Of a DNA stretch of 64,000 nt, positions 49,357 through 62,326 are shown piece after piece. Under the pieces are notes generated by a model. That model had not been told where the DNA came from, did no database searches, and saw only the letters and a program-made list of their open reading frames with translations. The stretch spans positions 55,624,442-55,688,441 of the forward strand of contig NC_133897.1 of the NCBI RefSeq assembly GCF_964199755.1. The letters are read 5' to 3'. The position numbers and the translations under genes were made by a program. Position 1 is the first letter of the stretch. Every line of letters begins with the position of its first letter. The DNA comes from Larus michahellis. Lineage: Eukaryota; Chordata; Aves; Charadriiformes; Laridae.

Positions 49357-51393
49357 CAATTTCAGGTACCCATTTTATGACAAACGTTTGTTGAATTCTC
49401 CTGTGTTTTATCAAGGGTTTAGTAGATTGGAAGAAACAGGAGTTTCCCCTCTACTGTGGGAATGTGAAAGTTAGGTCTCTGGCTGTAGGACTAGGAGGGA
49501 GTGGTGAAATGTGGATTTATTTTTAGCGTGAATCAGTAAACGAATGAACTTTCTACGTTTAACAATAAAGCCTTGCTAGAGTCTAAAGGCTAGATGCGTA
49601 AACCCAGATGTATCCGCAGCTGTTTGCGTCCTTTCTCTTTCCGTGCTGCATACACATCTGTGTGAAAGTTTATACAGGACAAAGCTATGATTACAGACAA
49701 TTACAGAGTAGGGCCGCAAGTGAGAAGAGACTTCCTGTTGCACGGGAATTCCCTTGCTGTTCTTGTGTGCCGTCATTGGGTAGGAAGAAGAGTATCTTTA
49801 TGCTGCTCTGAAAAATGATTACAGCGTGGCAGTCAAGAGAGCTGACGTGGAATCTTGGAATCATTTAATCTGAGTATGCAAAATATAGAAAAACAGTTTT
49901 GATGAGTCATTTAAAGTTAAGAGAAACTGTTTTAAGTAATAAAACTATAATGTGTTTGCCTTCTTTCTTGTCATTATTTGATAGATATTTTTGTGTCTGT
50001 AGTTTAATCATAATTTAAAGTTAAACTAGAGTTAAATAACCCTTCCTTTTTTCCTGAAGGACAGTAAAAGATTGTTGTGAGTTTTATAGGCTTCTAATGT
50101 TTTACATAAACCTATGCTGTGGCAAGAGCAGGAAAAAACCTATCCTTAACCAAAGGCAAAATTCCATTAATTTTACATTTTAAAAAAGTTCCATGACATC
50201 AAATGTTTTGGATATTAGGAGTTCTGGTTTTCTGGCTGCTGGTGTTTCTCATAAGTTTTTAGTTAACATTAGATAGACAACTGGAATTTTTGGTGGAAAA
50301 CCTGTCTTTAGTGGTTTGATATTTCAAGAATTTAAGAGAAAATTTTCATCAACTCATGATTCAAATATTAAAAAACTGAGCTTGTGCTTTCCTCAACTGT
50401 TAGCTTTATGTCACAAATTATTGCCTCATGTAATTCATTAATTGATTAAATTTGAGGTAGCATTTGGGGCCTGAAAGACAATGTGTTGTCTGGATGGAAA
50501 GTGGAGAAAGTATATAGTTGTATCTCAATAACCAGGTTTCACAAGCAGTGTGGGAGATGTAACTGCTTTTTGCCACTGAAAAAGGGAAGGTCTCGTTACT
50601 GTTTGTCCTGCTTGTCCATTTTGCTGGGCATAAGATCCTTGTACAAGCCAGTTCATTTCACTAACACAGCAAAAAACTCGGAAAACTACTTTGCTGCTGT
50701 TAACTTTCTGCTATGCTAGTTAGTTAAAGTGGCTTACAGCAGGTTCTGAGTGCTGGAGCTGCGTCTGAGGAAGGTGTTGGGAGTATGGGAAGGTAGGGGG
50801 GTCCCTTTTTGGTGACGGGGAATATTTAAGTTAGTTCTTGAGGAAGTGTAACCTTAAATTTCTTCCTTGCATTTTGTCTAATAATTGATTAGATCTTATG
50901 ATTGCTGTTTGAAGTAACGCAACTTCTAAGTGATGTTTGCTTTTTGAAATAATTCCAAATAATAGCAGAGCTTTTAAATTTGATATGAACAGTAGTGGTT
51001 TAATATCTTCGTTTTGATTCGTTTCTTGTTGGTTTTATGTCTTTCTGTGGCCAAAGATTCTGCAGCTGCATACATGCCTGTTTAAATACTATGCATAGGC
51101 AAAGTCCTGTTAAAGTCTCCAAGACATGAATTTTTAGAGTTAGTGATAGTAATATTTCTGAACTCAGTTCTTCTGTCAACATGTAACTCTTTTAACCAGT
51201 AATGAAATCTGTAAAGACTTAGGTATATATCCTTTCTGAAACTTCATTCTGAGAACTTGGATTTCTTTACTACTTATCTATTGTGATGTTAGAATCTTAA
51301 GGTATTTTTGTGAAGAGATTATTAAATTGAGTACTCAAACCACTGTACAAAAAAATGTGGTTTTAACTTCCAGTATTTTCAATTTGCTTATAG

Positions 51394-51480
51394 GCAGAAG
51401 CCAGGCTTGCAGCCAAACGGGCAGCTCGAGCAGAAGCAAGAGATATACGTATGAGAGAGCTGGAGCGACAGCAAAAAGAG
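51394..51480 (+). CDS. LRRFIP2: LRRFIP2 coding exon, residues 31-59
   Basis: The acceptor is aatttgcttatag. The 29 codons begin [19 protein letters not shown] and end ELERQQKE, then the donor gtagcg. This Ala/Arg/Glu-rich helix is the segment shared by LRRFIP1 and LRRFIP2, and from memory it is unchanged from human LRRFIP2. It directly continues the initiator exon in phase 0. It probably forms a short charged helix. All the cassette exons downstream join onto this exon. Confidence 0.96.
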
Positions 51481-52948
51481 GTAGCGTAAATCCTCAATAA
51501 CTCTTGCAAACCTTTACCAAAATTCTTCATATATTTTATTTCTGTACTTGCATCAGATTTTGTCTGTGTGCTAGTATTTTCTGCATCAGGCAGCTGTTAG
51601 CTTCTCTCACCCCTTCCATACCTCCCACTTTCCCCTTATCTTATATATCCAAAAGGATAACTTGCTTTGTATTTACCTATGGATAGCACCTCACAAAATA
51701 TTAATCTGAATATTCATTTTGAACTTCCTCAATATTTATGCTCATATTGTGGAAAAAAACCTGCTATACGCACTAGGCTATTAGCACTCTTTCTTTGAAA
51801 TGAAAAAGAAAGCATTTTTAATGTGATTTTAAATTCTAGCTTCACAGGCAAAATTAAATGGTTGGATGTTTTACCTTTAACAAATGCAGTAAATTCAATC
51901 CTAGCAATCAAAGTTGGACAAAGATTAGTCTAAATGTTTATCTTTAGATATTTAAAGGGCTGAGACTTTCTTATTACTGCTTGCTTGACTTTTAAATGAG
52001 CAGAAGAGAGAACATTATGACAATGTCCAGAACTCAGGCTTGCATAAATAATTTTGCATAGATAGGAACAGTTTTCAGCTTCTAATGTGAAGTCTGGATT
52101 TGAATTACTAGACTTGTGATTGATTCAGCTGGTGATTCTTGTCTTTTATAGGAACAATTACTTAACAGATGTGGCAGTTCCTTTGTTGTTGCTGTGCAAA
52201 AGGTCTGTGTAAATATGGATAACTGGCAGCACAGCATAAATAGTAAACATGACCATACCCAAAATGTACACTGCCTAGTGTATAGGATAAGCAATTATGA
52301 AGAAGTAGAGAGAATTATTTTACTCTATTTTTAATGTATTTATAAAATACTTAGTAATTGGATAATTTGGATATGTGACTTTGGATGTGCAGTTTTCAGT
52401 CAATTTCTTCCCATATGGATTATAACGAAAGTGTGTACAATAAATACCTATTGTCAGGATCTTTATTTTTTAAAAAATAGTAGAATTGGGATAGTATGTG
52501 CACATATGGTTGTGTGTTGCTCCACTTGTTTCTCCTAAAAAGGAGTTTGCATTTCTTGAGCAAAAAACCCCTTAGGAAGTAAATTTTCAACAGTCTGATT
52601 ATTTCGTGGTTATTGCATTTGATTCAGGTTTTGAGATAGCATGCAGAAGATTGAGAATTTATTATTTATCATGATTACATTCAATTCCATATAAATGCTG
52701 ATATTTGGGCTTGGGGTTTTTTGCTGTGGTAACAAGTAGTGCAATCTACAAAATGTGTTTTGCCTGAATTTTATATGGTTCTTATTATTCCATACTTTCA
52801 GTTTTCTAACTGCTGTAGGTATCTGATATTATACTGAAGATTACATGGCAATTAACTTAGATTTTTCCAAATTTTTGATCTAGGAATCCAGTCTTGTGTG
52901 GTAACTAATCTATGTTGTCAATGGTTTGTTTGTTTTTACATTCTATAG
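51481..52948 (+). other. LRRFIP2: LRRFIP2 intron 3
   Basis: About 1.5 kb of AT-rich sequence with no recognisable element. Confidence 0.8.
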
Positions 52949-52999
52949 TTTTCTCAGCATTCATATGATAGAAAATGGGCTCATATCCAGAAATGGATG
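52949..52999 (+). CDS. LRRFIP2: LRRFIP2 cassette exon, residues 60-76
   Basis: Acceptor ttctatag and donor gtaggc bracket 17 codons, FSQHSYDRKWAHIQKWM. This corresponds to the mammalian segment SFDRKWGQIQKWL as I remember it, and to the Trp-containing motif in LRRFIP1. It is in phase 0 at both ends, so it can be included or skipped without changing the frame. Confidence 0.9.
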
Positions 53000-55791
53000 G
53001 TAGGCTAAAACCACCTGTTGTGCATGTTTTTGCCACTCAGAACTAACAGAGGATTTGGAGGAAGTAATTTACTAATGGTTTGCTGTGCAATTTCAAAGTG
53101 TTTTATTACCGAAAATAATCACATATAAACTATATGTGGATGTGGATATGCAGGGTACTTCATGGCAACAAAAGACAAACTATGAAATGAGAGGCTTTTC
53201 TTAAAATGAAATGTTTATTGTCTCCACTGAATGCTGGCTTAAAGTCATGAATCTATTTGAAATGAAATTATATTAGTTTCAATATAGGTAAACATCTTTT
53301 CAGTAGTAAATGTTTTTATTTCAGTTAATTTCTAGGGTTTGTGTTTTTTACTTTTTTTTTTTCCTTAGGACTTGCATTTATTTGTTTCCTCTTTGAGTAA
53401 CATGGCAAATGCTCATCTTTTTTCATTGATGATGAAGTCACTTCTATGACTTAAGACTTAACTGCAAAAGATTTAAAATAAACAACAAAAAACAAACAAC
53501 AAAACACCATCCAACACCCCCCCCCAAAAAAAAACCAAACCCACCCCCATGCATCACTTGCATCCTTCTACCTCTGCCCCTCACTTTCAGTTAATAATGA
53601 TAAAATATTTGACTCTTCATTTATTTAGATTAAATCCGCTAAGTAGGAAGGAGTAGAGATAGTTGAGTTACATCTGAGAAAGCTGCTGTTCAATTTATAC
53701 TAATTTAGTGCAACGTTTCTTCAGAGTTCCTTTCACAAACTTCATGTGCCTCTTAAAAAGGCACATGGGAGATGTGAGTTTCTTTTTATGATTTTAGGAA
53801 AGTGTTCACTGTGAACGTTTTGAATTAAGGAGACTTAAATAATACATGCAGAGACTAACCGTAATTTCAAATAGTTAAAACTACTATGAGAGTTCATTGG
53901 CATTCCGTTGAGAAATCCTGGAACTGTCATTAGAATTTTATTTGCAAAAGTTGTGCTGAGTTTATATTGTCTCTTTGCCTAGCTGACATTTGTGTGTGTA
54001 TTAGTTTTCATGTAATTTATAAAGAACAACATAGGTTTCTGTTATCTGTTGGTGGAATGCATGTTTGTACGTTTGGTTTTTTTGCTGGAGAGCAAGGGTT
54101 TCCAAACCATGGAACACGGGTTGCATTTGTGAGCAATCTCACTTCAAAATTAATGACACCCAATTGAATGCCACCTTTTTGCGCTCATAAGAGGCACATC
54201 TGCTGCCTCTGTCTTAAAATGCATATTTCAAACTTAAATTTTTAGAAATCAAGCTTGATATGTACCAGCAGCAGCTGTCTATACTAGAGTACTTACTTTA
54301 TCCTTTGACCTGAATATGATGAACACTTAATACTGGCTTTCTATTTTTCAGTTGTATGACAGGAAGAGACTTGTTACCCGGAGTAAATTACCTACAGAAA
54401 TATACAGAAAACTGTGTCAGAAGCTGAAGCTTTGCATTATAAGAGCATATTGTTAGCAGGGGTGTTATACCAGCAATTCAGATAAATAGCAAACTGTCTG
54501 CTTGCAAGCTGCAAATGTTATTGATAGATATTTGTCCAGTTAGACCACAAGCACAAAGTATATTTAAAATTGGCAGTGATCTGACTATAATGTGTTGAAA
54601 AGTTGTATTGCATAAATGTTCATTGTAAACATCAAAGTAGACACTATAGAGAGGGAGACTAAAATGTCCTTGTGAAATGAACCTCCCCCTCAAGTTATTT
54701 TCTTGCAGAGTATTAACTAGGCCTCTTGAATAGTCACAAAATTAGTATTAAACAACTTAATGTATCCAGTGGTACTGTAGAAAATAACTATGTGACCATA
54801 AGCAGTATGAAAGCCAGCTTTAGACTTTAGATATTCATCTATGATTTGGAGGCTGAGCTTTTAACTCTAAAGATAACTGGCTTACAATCTTTAGAATAGT
54901 TTGACATCTTGAAAACTGTAGAAAGTGAGTCATTTAAGGAAGGATTCCTAGTTTGAGTCCTGTTGTACCTTTCAAAAGGGATAGTTTAAAATTAAGCTTA
55001 TTCTTAACATGCTTACCTACTGTAACTAAAAATTTGAGAAGCTTATGGCACGTGAAGTATTGTAATGTTTAATTTTAACTTAGTTGTATTTTTGTCCTGC
55101 TGCTTCTCACATATTCTTTTGTGGGAGTCAAAATGAACACTCACTGAGCTTTCAACAGAACAAAAGATACTAAGGTGCCTTAACTAGCTGTCCTCCCCCA
55201 AATTTTGTAAGTTGGGTTTATTATTTTCACTGTCATTGTAGAGCAGAACTACCTATATAATTTATAATTGATCAATTTGCTTAAGAAGCTTTTTTCCTAT
55301 AGCAGAGGAGAAAATCTGAAATATGTATGAGGAAACTGAGAATTATCATCTCTATTAGGCTAAAATAACTTTGTAAAATGTTCACAATCTGACTGTAGTA
55401 ATTATATACTAAATTTCTTGCTAATGTAATTTTGTAAAGCTTTTGAATGTTGTTTTATTTTTACTTGACTTTCTTAATTTAAAAAAATCTTGTACTTTTT
55501 TCTACATTAATACAGCAATCAGAAAAAAAGATTGACTACTGAACACTAATGATTAATTATATTAACCCCCCTTATTTACATCTTTAATGTAGTGTGTTGG
55601 CATACTCACCCAAATCGGGTGGAATCACAGTTCTGACTTGAATGAGTTCACTTGCCTCAACAGATTATTCAAAATAATACATAGCATTAAAAGTGCTAAC
55701 AGCATGTTGCTCAACTTTGCTTGCTTTTAGTTTGTCATCTTTTTCTTTTTTTTTTTTTCTGTGAAATAACTCTGCATTTCTTCTTTCTCAG
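53000..55791 (+). other. LRRFIP2: LRRFIP2 intron 4
   Basis: About 2.8 kb of AT-rich sequence with an A/C-rich low-complexity tract at about 53462-53540. A possible acceptor at 54351 (ctatttttcag) has no matching donor or conserved coding sequence. Confidence 0.7.
53462..53540. repeat. A/C-rich low-complexity tract
   Basis: Irregular 'aacaa' units, then a run of about nine cytosines and an adenine run. Confidence 0.8.
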
Positions 55792-55845
55792 GAAGATTCA
55801 GAGAGGGCCAGGTATTCTCACCGGTCCAGTCGACATTCATATTTG
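55792..55845 (+). CDS. LRRFIP2: LRRFIP2 cassette exon, residues 77-94
   Basis: The acceptor is ttctttctcag and the donor gtttgt. The 18 codons read EDSERARYSHRSSRHSYL, close to the mammalian EDSERARYSHRSSHHRPYL as remembered, with a one-residue length difference. Both ends are in phase 0. The exon is Ser/Arg/Tyr-rich and probably unstructured, with many possible phosphorylation sites. Confidence 0.92.
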
Positions 55846-57632
55846 GTTTGTGTTCAAACTGTATACTTTCCCTTTTCCATCATGGCCTTTAAAAAAAAAA
55901 AAGTTTGGGTGTTGGTTTCATTTTTTTAGGGAGCAGATGATGTCTTCCAAGTATTACTAGTTTTAAAGGCAGTATTTTAAGTCAAATATAATGTTAAAGT
56001 TCATCTAGTATTTTATTTCCATCAATGTTAACAAGGTAGTTTATTTTTATGTATTTCAATCTTTGCATTGAAAAAAAATCTCAATTGCTACATTTTAATT
56101 CTTTGACTATATTTTTTACTATAAATACCTCATGCTTTTTTTTGTCTACTACATATATTTATTTACAGTATATTTTTATTGCTCAAAATAATTACTATGC
56201 ATTTGGAATCTGCTTGGGAATATGTAGTTCAACAAACAGTTATTTGGAATAATATATTTAATGACAAGTTTTAAGTCTCATCTTTTACTGTTTTTCCAGT
56301 ATAATATGGTTTGTTTATCTTTTAAGAAGCTGAGTAATTGTACTCACTTAGGCTTCAGATATTGCCAACTAGTAAGAATTAGTTGGCTTGTCTGGAAATG
56401 GTGGAGTACTAAGATTCCTAGATAAGTTGTCAGTTGTCTTATGAATACTACTCCACATCAAATCTAATATTCAGGTGTGAAGGTGCTATTAATGATCAAT
56501 CACTGTTCTAGTTTAGATAAGTCTAATGGGGGGAAAAAATAATCTCTTTCCCATTTTCCCTGTCTATCTCAGCAATTCTGTGAACAGGCAAATTTAATTT
56601 AATAAACAAAATACTACTGCTGACTCAGTCATCCTGAATCAGTGCCAGTTACTGAAAATGAGTAAAAAAAAATTGGGTTTTCATTCCAATGGTAGTCTGG
56701 TCACTGTTGTGTCTTTTCTTGCTCGTTAAGTGTTACTGTGTATTTCTATAGTATTTGCGGGAAAAAAAGTAGCAGTACCTTAGGATGCAATTTAAAGAAG
56801 AGTTTGGTATGATGCAGGGTTTTATTTCTTTGAGAATATGAGGATTCATTAGTGGCAAAGACTTACCTGAATGATGCAATGTATTCCAAAGATGGCTAAT
56901 AGAAGTATTTATTGTCTGGTATAGGCTATCCTATATCATTTTTAGGTCATACATGGTGCTAAAGATTGTTTATTGAATGTTTGTAAACATTTTCCTGTTT
57001 TTAGTAGATCTGCGTAGAAACCAGCTTGTCATTGATCTGGATATATAGGCCAGGAGAGGGACAAACTGCTAAAAAGGGTTGGGTTTGTTTATTTTTGAAA
57101 GGTAGAATAAGCTGATTCTTTGTGTGACTTAAAAATAAAATCATTGTCACTTACTAAGAAGTTTGAGCAATTAAATATAATCTTTGATTAACTGAATTTT
57201 ATGTAATGTCTTCCAAGTTCTGGTGTTAAGTAAGCGTTTCTGCAATTTATCACACATATTTTTACCAAATAAATTGTTTAAATCAGGTAGTGTTAACTGC
57301 TCTGCAAACAGTAAATGGTTTACAGAAAAAGCATGTGCAAATGCTATGTGGCAACACTTACAAACTTGTGAACTGGTACAGGTTTGCTCAGATCTGCTCT
57401 TGCCTTGGTTAACATACAAAATATGCTAAGACCAGAGATGAAGTAATTTACCCTTAAGTAAAGAATAGGGTTTGAAATCATCAGATAACTGAGTTCGTTT
57501 CTGGGGGGCTTACCCAGAATTTCTTTGACTACCTCACTTATTTTGTGCCTTTCAGTGAAGATTAACAGTCATCATCAGAGCTTTTTAGAATTATTTTATA
57601 TATTTATATATTTTTACAATTTCATTCTTAAG
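55846..57632 (+). other. LRRFIP2: LRRFIP2 intron 5
   Basis: About 1.8 kb of AT-rich sequence. I looked here for a counterpart of a mammalian segment I recall as GVEDALSIRSVGSHR and did not find one by eye. Confidence 0.6.
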
Positions 57633-57698
57633 AGTTCTTTGGATGCCAGTGGGTCTCTCAGGAGCAGAGCAAGTACCTCCAGAAGGAGAGATCTTGTG
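57633..57698 (+). CDS. LRRFIP2: Candidate LRRFIP2 cassette exon, residues 95-116
   Basis: The acceptor (tttcattcttaag) and donor (gtgtgt) enclose 22 codons starting SSLDASGSLRSRAS and ending in an Arg-rich run. It is open and phase 0 at both ends, and its Ser/Arg composition matches its neighbours. I cannot match it firmly to a mammalian exon. It sits where mammals may have a different segment, and 'GSLR' resembles a motif in LRRFIP1. The donor could instead be three bases earlier. It is probably a real alternative exon, but this is the least certain of the series. Confidence 0.6.
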
Positions 57699-58398
57699 GT
57701 GTGTAGCCTGGAATGAGCATGCTTTGATGTGTTCACATTATAACATTTTCTGTATCTACTTACCAAAGCAGTAGTTTGGTGAAAGCATGCTTCTTTGTAG
57801 AAAACAGTGTTAATTGTACTGCTGCAATAATTGATGTTATCAAACGCTTTGTGATAGCAAGTTTGAGGGCTCAAAGAAAGTGTTAAGATTTCTGTCTTGA
57901 AGGTAACTTTTGAGGGGAATTAGTCTCTCCAGTCTCTCTCTTCTAATGTCCCCAAAAGAAAAGTAAAATAAAGTGGCAAAGGTTGTGCATCAGCCTTGAT
58001 AGGTATAAAGATGTTGCTAAAAGTTATGACAGGAAACCTTTTTTCTCAGTTATGTTGCGATGTTAGTCCTACAGTCAAGTCTGCAATACAAACAGAAATT
58101 CCACTTTTTCAGAATTGGGTCTTTCTGTATATCTTGTGTATTCCTAGTTTAGGCAATTTAAATATTTGTTAGTATACTGTTAAGCTGTAAATACTTAAGG
58201 TATAAGTTACGTGTTGTGATGATAATGATTATCTGAGTGATCTATCTCCATTCTTTGATAGCAAGGTTGCTTATCAGAAGTTAATAATTAAAAATAAAAG
58301 CTGTTTTAAAAAGAATAAATGATTAAGTTGTTTAGTACAGTGTCCTATGGGTCCTGTATGGGAATACTTTTAGCAACAAAAAGGTGCCACAGTCTGTA

Positions 58399-58445
58399 AG
58401 TTATATTAATAATATTAAATTATTATTTAATATAATATGAATATT
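58399..58445. repeat. AT-rich imperfect palindrome
   Basis: Alternating 'attaataatattaaatta' and 'tatttaatataata' words give a partly self-complementary AT stretch in an LRRFIP2 intron. Confidence 0.5.
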
Positions 58446-59095
58446 GGATATGTTGGAACTATTGAGATAATGTGAAAACAGTATGAAATAATACGAATTA
58501 AACCTGGCCTATATTAATCTATAAACAAATATCAAATCTAAAACTAGGGAATTGATCTCTAGAAGGAATTTTGAGACATATTAATAGATAAGAATATTTT
58601 TTTTTCTTGTAATCCTCTCAGTAGTTCTCATGTTGCAAACTACAGTGGGTGATACTCTAACATGCTATTAGTATATCATGTAATGTTCTCAAAGTACCTT
58701 CGATTTTTGTTTTGCTTTTTAAGAAAGCTTAGGGTGATAACACGTAATGTTTCAGATTGTGCATTTTACCTACAGCTAGAATAGCTAAGTTATACCTGTG
58801 AAATTTTAAATTAACTGGAAAATACAAGCTTGCTTTGAAAATTTAAGATTTTTATGTTAAAAAAGAAAACATGGGGACACTGGCTAAGCTATTGTTACAA
58901 AGCTGTTTTCATAAGCAATGTTGAGTTGCCGAATCTGGTAGACCACCGTTCTCTTTACACATAGGTGGCCCTTTCATCCCATTATTCCTCCTTTTTCACA
59001 CACTTGCTCCTTCTGAAAACACATTTGTCCTTCCCTTTCACCACCTTTGGCTCCTCCCCTGATCCTAAGATGCCATTCCTCTGCATCCCCAAATG

Positions 59096-59244
59096 TCATA
59101 GAATCATAGAATGGTTTATGTTGGAAGGGACCTTAAAGATAATCTAGTTCCAACCCCCTGCCATGGGCAGGGACACCTCCTGCTAGACCAGGTTGCTCAA
59201 AGCCCCATCCAGCCTGGCCTTGAGCACTGCCAGGGAAGGGGCAT
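59096..59244 (-). mobile_element. CR1 LINE, short 3' end
   Basis: 'tcatagaatcatagaatgg', 'ttggaagggaccttaaag', 'caaccccctgccatgggcag' and 'gcctggccttgagcactgcc' follow the CR1 3' consensus in order. It is in minus orientation and truncated at about 59244. It lies within the intron between the exons at 57633 and 59775. The GC-rich sequence that follows, to about 59390, is not recognisably CR1. Confidence 0.92.
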
Positions 59245-59774
59245 GTCTTTCATGCCCTGTAGGCAGTGACCTGCCTCAGTCTGCAGTGGGCCCTGCAGAG
59301 CCCCCACATCATGATGGGTTTCACGCCTCGACATCGGGGCTGACTGGTGGCCCTCTGGGCTCCTTTGCCTGTGTGGAGATGAGCCTATTATCATGTAACC
59401 TAAGAAATACTGTCTCAGTTTAATACAATCTACTGTTTGAGACTTTGCTTAATTGTTTAAATTTCTGTTACCAAAACCACATGAAATATTTCAGATAACC
59501 TGCTGCAGTCCAAAGTTATCTCACTCTTCAGATATTGAGATGCTGTTGTGGAAAAAATAGGGTTTTATTAAAAAGTGTTCCAGCTTCAGAATGCCCTTTT
59601 AGATTGGATAAATGGCATTCCTTCGTGTATAAATTTTCACAATTAATAGATTGTTTTCTTGTAACTTCCTTTTAAGAATTTGTAGTCATTCTTTGGGGCG
59701 GGGGGGGAAGCTAATTTTTATATCTTTTCTTTTTTTTAACTTAATGATTTCAATTTCATTTTCTCTTACTTCAG

Positions 59775-59816
59775 TATGACAGTTCTAAGGATAGATCTAC
59801 AAGATACTCAGTCCCT
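59775..59816 (+). CDS. LRRFIP2: LRRFIP2 microexon, residues 117-130
   Basis: The acceptor (cttacttcag) and donor (gtatgt) flank 14 codons, YDSSKDRSTRYSVP. It aligns with the start of the mammalian segment YDMFKDRSSRLSSL as remembered. At 42 bases it is close to microexon size, in phase 0 at both ends. Confidence 0.85.
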
Positions 59817-60752
59817 GTATGTTAACATTTTGCATGTCTTTGAGTGAAGACTGCTTTTGTGCTTTGTTTTTAAGGTGTAATGACACTAACTTGCTACTTT
59901 AAATTATTGATTTAAAAAAATATGTAAACTTGTACTGTTACACTTTCAGACATAGAATAGCGGAATGGTTCTAACACTTTCCATAGAATGCATGTATAAA
60001 CTTTCTCTGGGATAAAATCTAATGAAGTCACATATTAGGGACAGCTATCTTAAAATAAGCATTTTTTAGTATTTGTTATTTCTAAATTTTGCAGTGAAGT
60101 GACGTACAGATTGGACTTGGAAGACACACTTGTTTTTTTAAAAAGTTTCTGTATGCGTATATTTGTATTTCCCATTTCCATACAGAAACTTTAGTTTAAT
60201 CTAATGGAAAATTATTTCAGTCCTGAGAAAAAGCAGTTGGTTTGTACACCCTTACTTAAAAATATTCCTTCTTATTGTTATAAAGGGATAGTAGACTGCA
60301 CCCCATTCTCATTGGTATTACACCAAGTAATACTTGTATGTGTTTCCTTGAGCAAAGAAAATCACCAAGTACCACTGAAAGGAATATGAAAGCAGCTTAA
60401 AAAGCTGAATTTGTTTAAACAGCAGTGTTATCTCAATTAGCTACAGACAGGCAAACACAACCTAGTGCTTAAAATAGCCTGTAATGTTAAGCTTTTTTAG
60501 TTTATTTGTTGGTTTTACATATTTTGTGGAATGTGAACTGCTGGCTTAAGCCAAGTCTGTGTTAATCAGAGATAAGGTTGGTTATAGTTACACTTACCAG
60601 TTCTTTTTTACACAGTGATAGAAGTATGTAGTTAGAATTTTCTGTGGTGTTTGTTGAAGATGACAAATCTTAAATCCTTATGTTTGACTTCTTTATATTT
60701 TAACATTGAAGATGCTGTTACATGGTATTAATTTTCTAAATTTTATTCTTAG

Positions 60753-60818
60753 AGTCATGCTTACAGTGAATCTCATAATTCAAAGAAGAAAGCTGCTTAT
60801 TCCCATAAAGATTTATTG
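60753..60818 (+). CDS. LRRFIP2: LRRFIP2 cassette exon, residues 131-152
   Basis: The acceptor is ttttattcttag and the donor gttagt. The 22 codons start SHAYSESHNSKKKAAYS and end HKDLL. They parallel mammalian 'HSYSHSYGMKKRSSDSHKDLL' in pattern (Tyr/His/Ser, a Lys/Arg cluster, then HKDLL). Both ends are in phase 0. Confidence 0.88.
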
Positions 60819-62251
60819 GTTAGTTTTCTACTGAGGTATTTATTATAAATATACCAAGTGTGTGGAGTTACATACTAATACAGTTATGCATAAATTTATT
60901 AGCTTGCTGACATATGCATAAATGTTTTCAGGAAAAAAGAAACTTCTAGTATTGACCAAATTCTGATCTGAAGTTAAGTGTTTGAAACTCATGGCAGTAA
61001 TATCCCATGAATCATGGAATCAGCTGAACAGAAATAATGTCTGTTGGAGGTGTTTGGAAGGCTCTTGGAAATATTTAAAAGTGGCAATTCTCTGCATTAA
61101 AATTCATTCAGTGAGGATGGAGATACGTATTCTATTATTTGCACTTTGTCCCCTAACAGTTAGGCATATTTTAAATGTAGTTGTAAAGCAGATTGAATTT
61201 ACCATAAACCTTGACATTAACCAAGTGAACTGTTGAGAAAGGCATGTGGATTATTGTGATCTTCCAAAAACGATTCTAGAAAGTTCAATGTGTAACATAT
61301 GTGAATATAGTGCCAAGAAATTAAATATTTTTGATGTAACGTTTTCAGAGAGTTTTGGCACTGATAAAATAGCAGTGGCATCAAGGGTTGGGGGAGTTAG
61401 AGCAGCAGCGGATGCCTGTGTTGAGACAAGGCTGAAGTAATTTTTATATTATAATTATTTGTATTACAGCATTTTTCTGTGTGCCTTTGAGGTGCTGTTC
61501 TCCTGTTCCCTCAGTTCTTAAATAAATGAGTAATATGAATCTTTCTGCCTCCTATGGCCTATTGAGACAGAAAGCACTACTTTCTGAAAGCAGTAGCTCT
61601 TGCCACGTCTTCATCTCTGTTTTTCCTTCTTTGTGTATATCAAACTTTTCCTCACATATGTATATGTATGCAATCTGTGTAGGAAATGTCAAAAATCAAC
61701 AGAAATAAGCCAAAGTAGAACTACTAGGCTTTCAGCATGTGTGGCTGGTGTAAAGAACAGTGGTAAGGTACAGACTAATGCTGGCCACATAAACAGCCAT
61801 TCACTATTAAATTCTTAGGAATGTCTATCCTCCACTCTCCCCAAATGCTCTGATTCAGGATGGTATCTAATGGAAAAAAAGACCAAACAAATAATTGTAC
61901 TAATTATTAGCAAGTTTTGTCAAATATGTTTTTCATGTATTTCATGCTGCACTTGTCAGGATTTAGATAAACTTTTCAGGGTTTTCTGATTTTTTTAGGG
62001 AGAAAAAGCAGAACTATTTACTCCTTTAGTTGGGCAGGACTAAAATACAGATAATACAGAGTACATAACTTTGTGGCTTTTTGCGCTTTACTTGCTTTAG
62101 AAAGTTACATGGATTTTGAGTTAACCATAGGGAAGATTATTACAACATTTTGTGTAGCTTGGGAACATTTGGGCAATGTTGAGATAGAACTTTTATTTAC
62201 AAGATCTACAGATGCAACCTTTGTTTTATCTTTTCTTTTTTTCCCCCGCAG

Positions 62252-62326
62252 AGTGGAATTTACTATGATCAAAGAAATTATAGCAGCCTTAGATATAGTA
62301 AACCAGTTCCTTCCTACCATACTCGG
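62252..62326 (+). CDS. LRRFIP2: LRRFIP2 cassette exon, residues 153-177
   Basis: The acceptor ends ttcccccgcag and the donor is gtctgt. The 25 codons begin SGIYYDQRNYSSLRYSKP and end YHTR. They match the mammalian SGLYFDQRNYSSLRHSKP as remembered, with conservative changes. Both ends are in phase 0. It continues naturally from HKDLL in the previous exon. Confidence 0.93.

Larger units (their letters stand above)
41194..51393 (+). other. LRRFIP2: LRRFIP2 intron 2
   Basis: About 10.2 kb between the first two coding exons. It is AT-rich, with a GC-rich patch holding a CTCF-type motif at 46.69-46.87 kb and a poly(T) run at about 49340-49356. I see no conserved exon or named repeat in the rest. 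An apparent acceptor after the poly(T) run (ag at 49374) is not followed by coding sequence. Confidence 0.75.

Noticed and set aside
49338-49376. Strong-looking acceptor (poly-T then caatttcag)
   Set aside because: The poly(T) run makes it look strong, but no conserved coding sequence or donor follows.
54352-54456. Apparent exon after a good acceptor (ctatttttcag), starting LYDRKRLVTRSK
   Set aside because: No plausible donor before the in-frame stop, and no similarity to the LRRFIP2 segment expected between the exons at 52949 and 55792.
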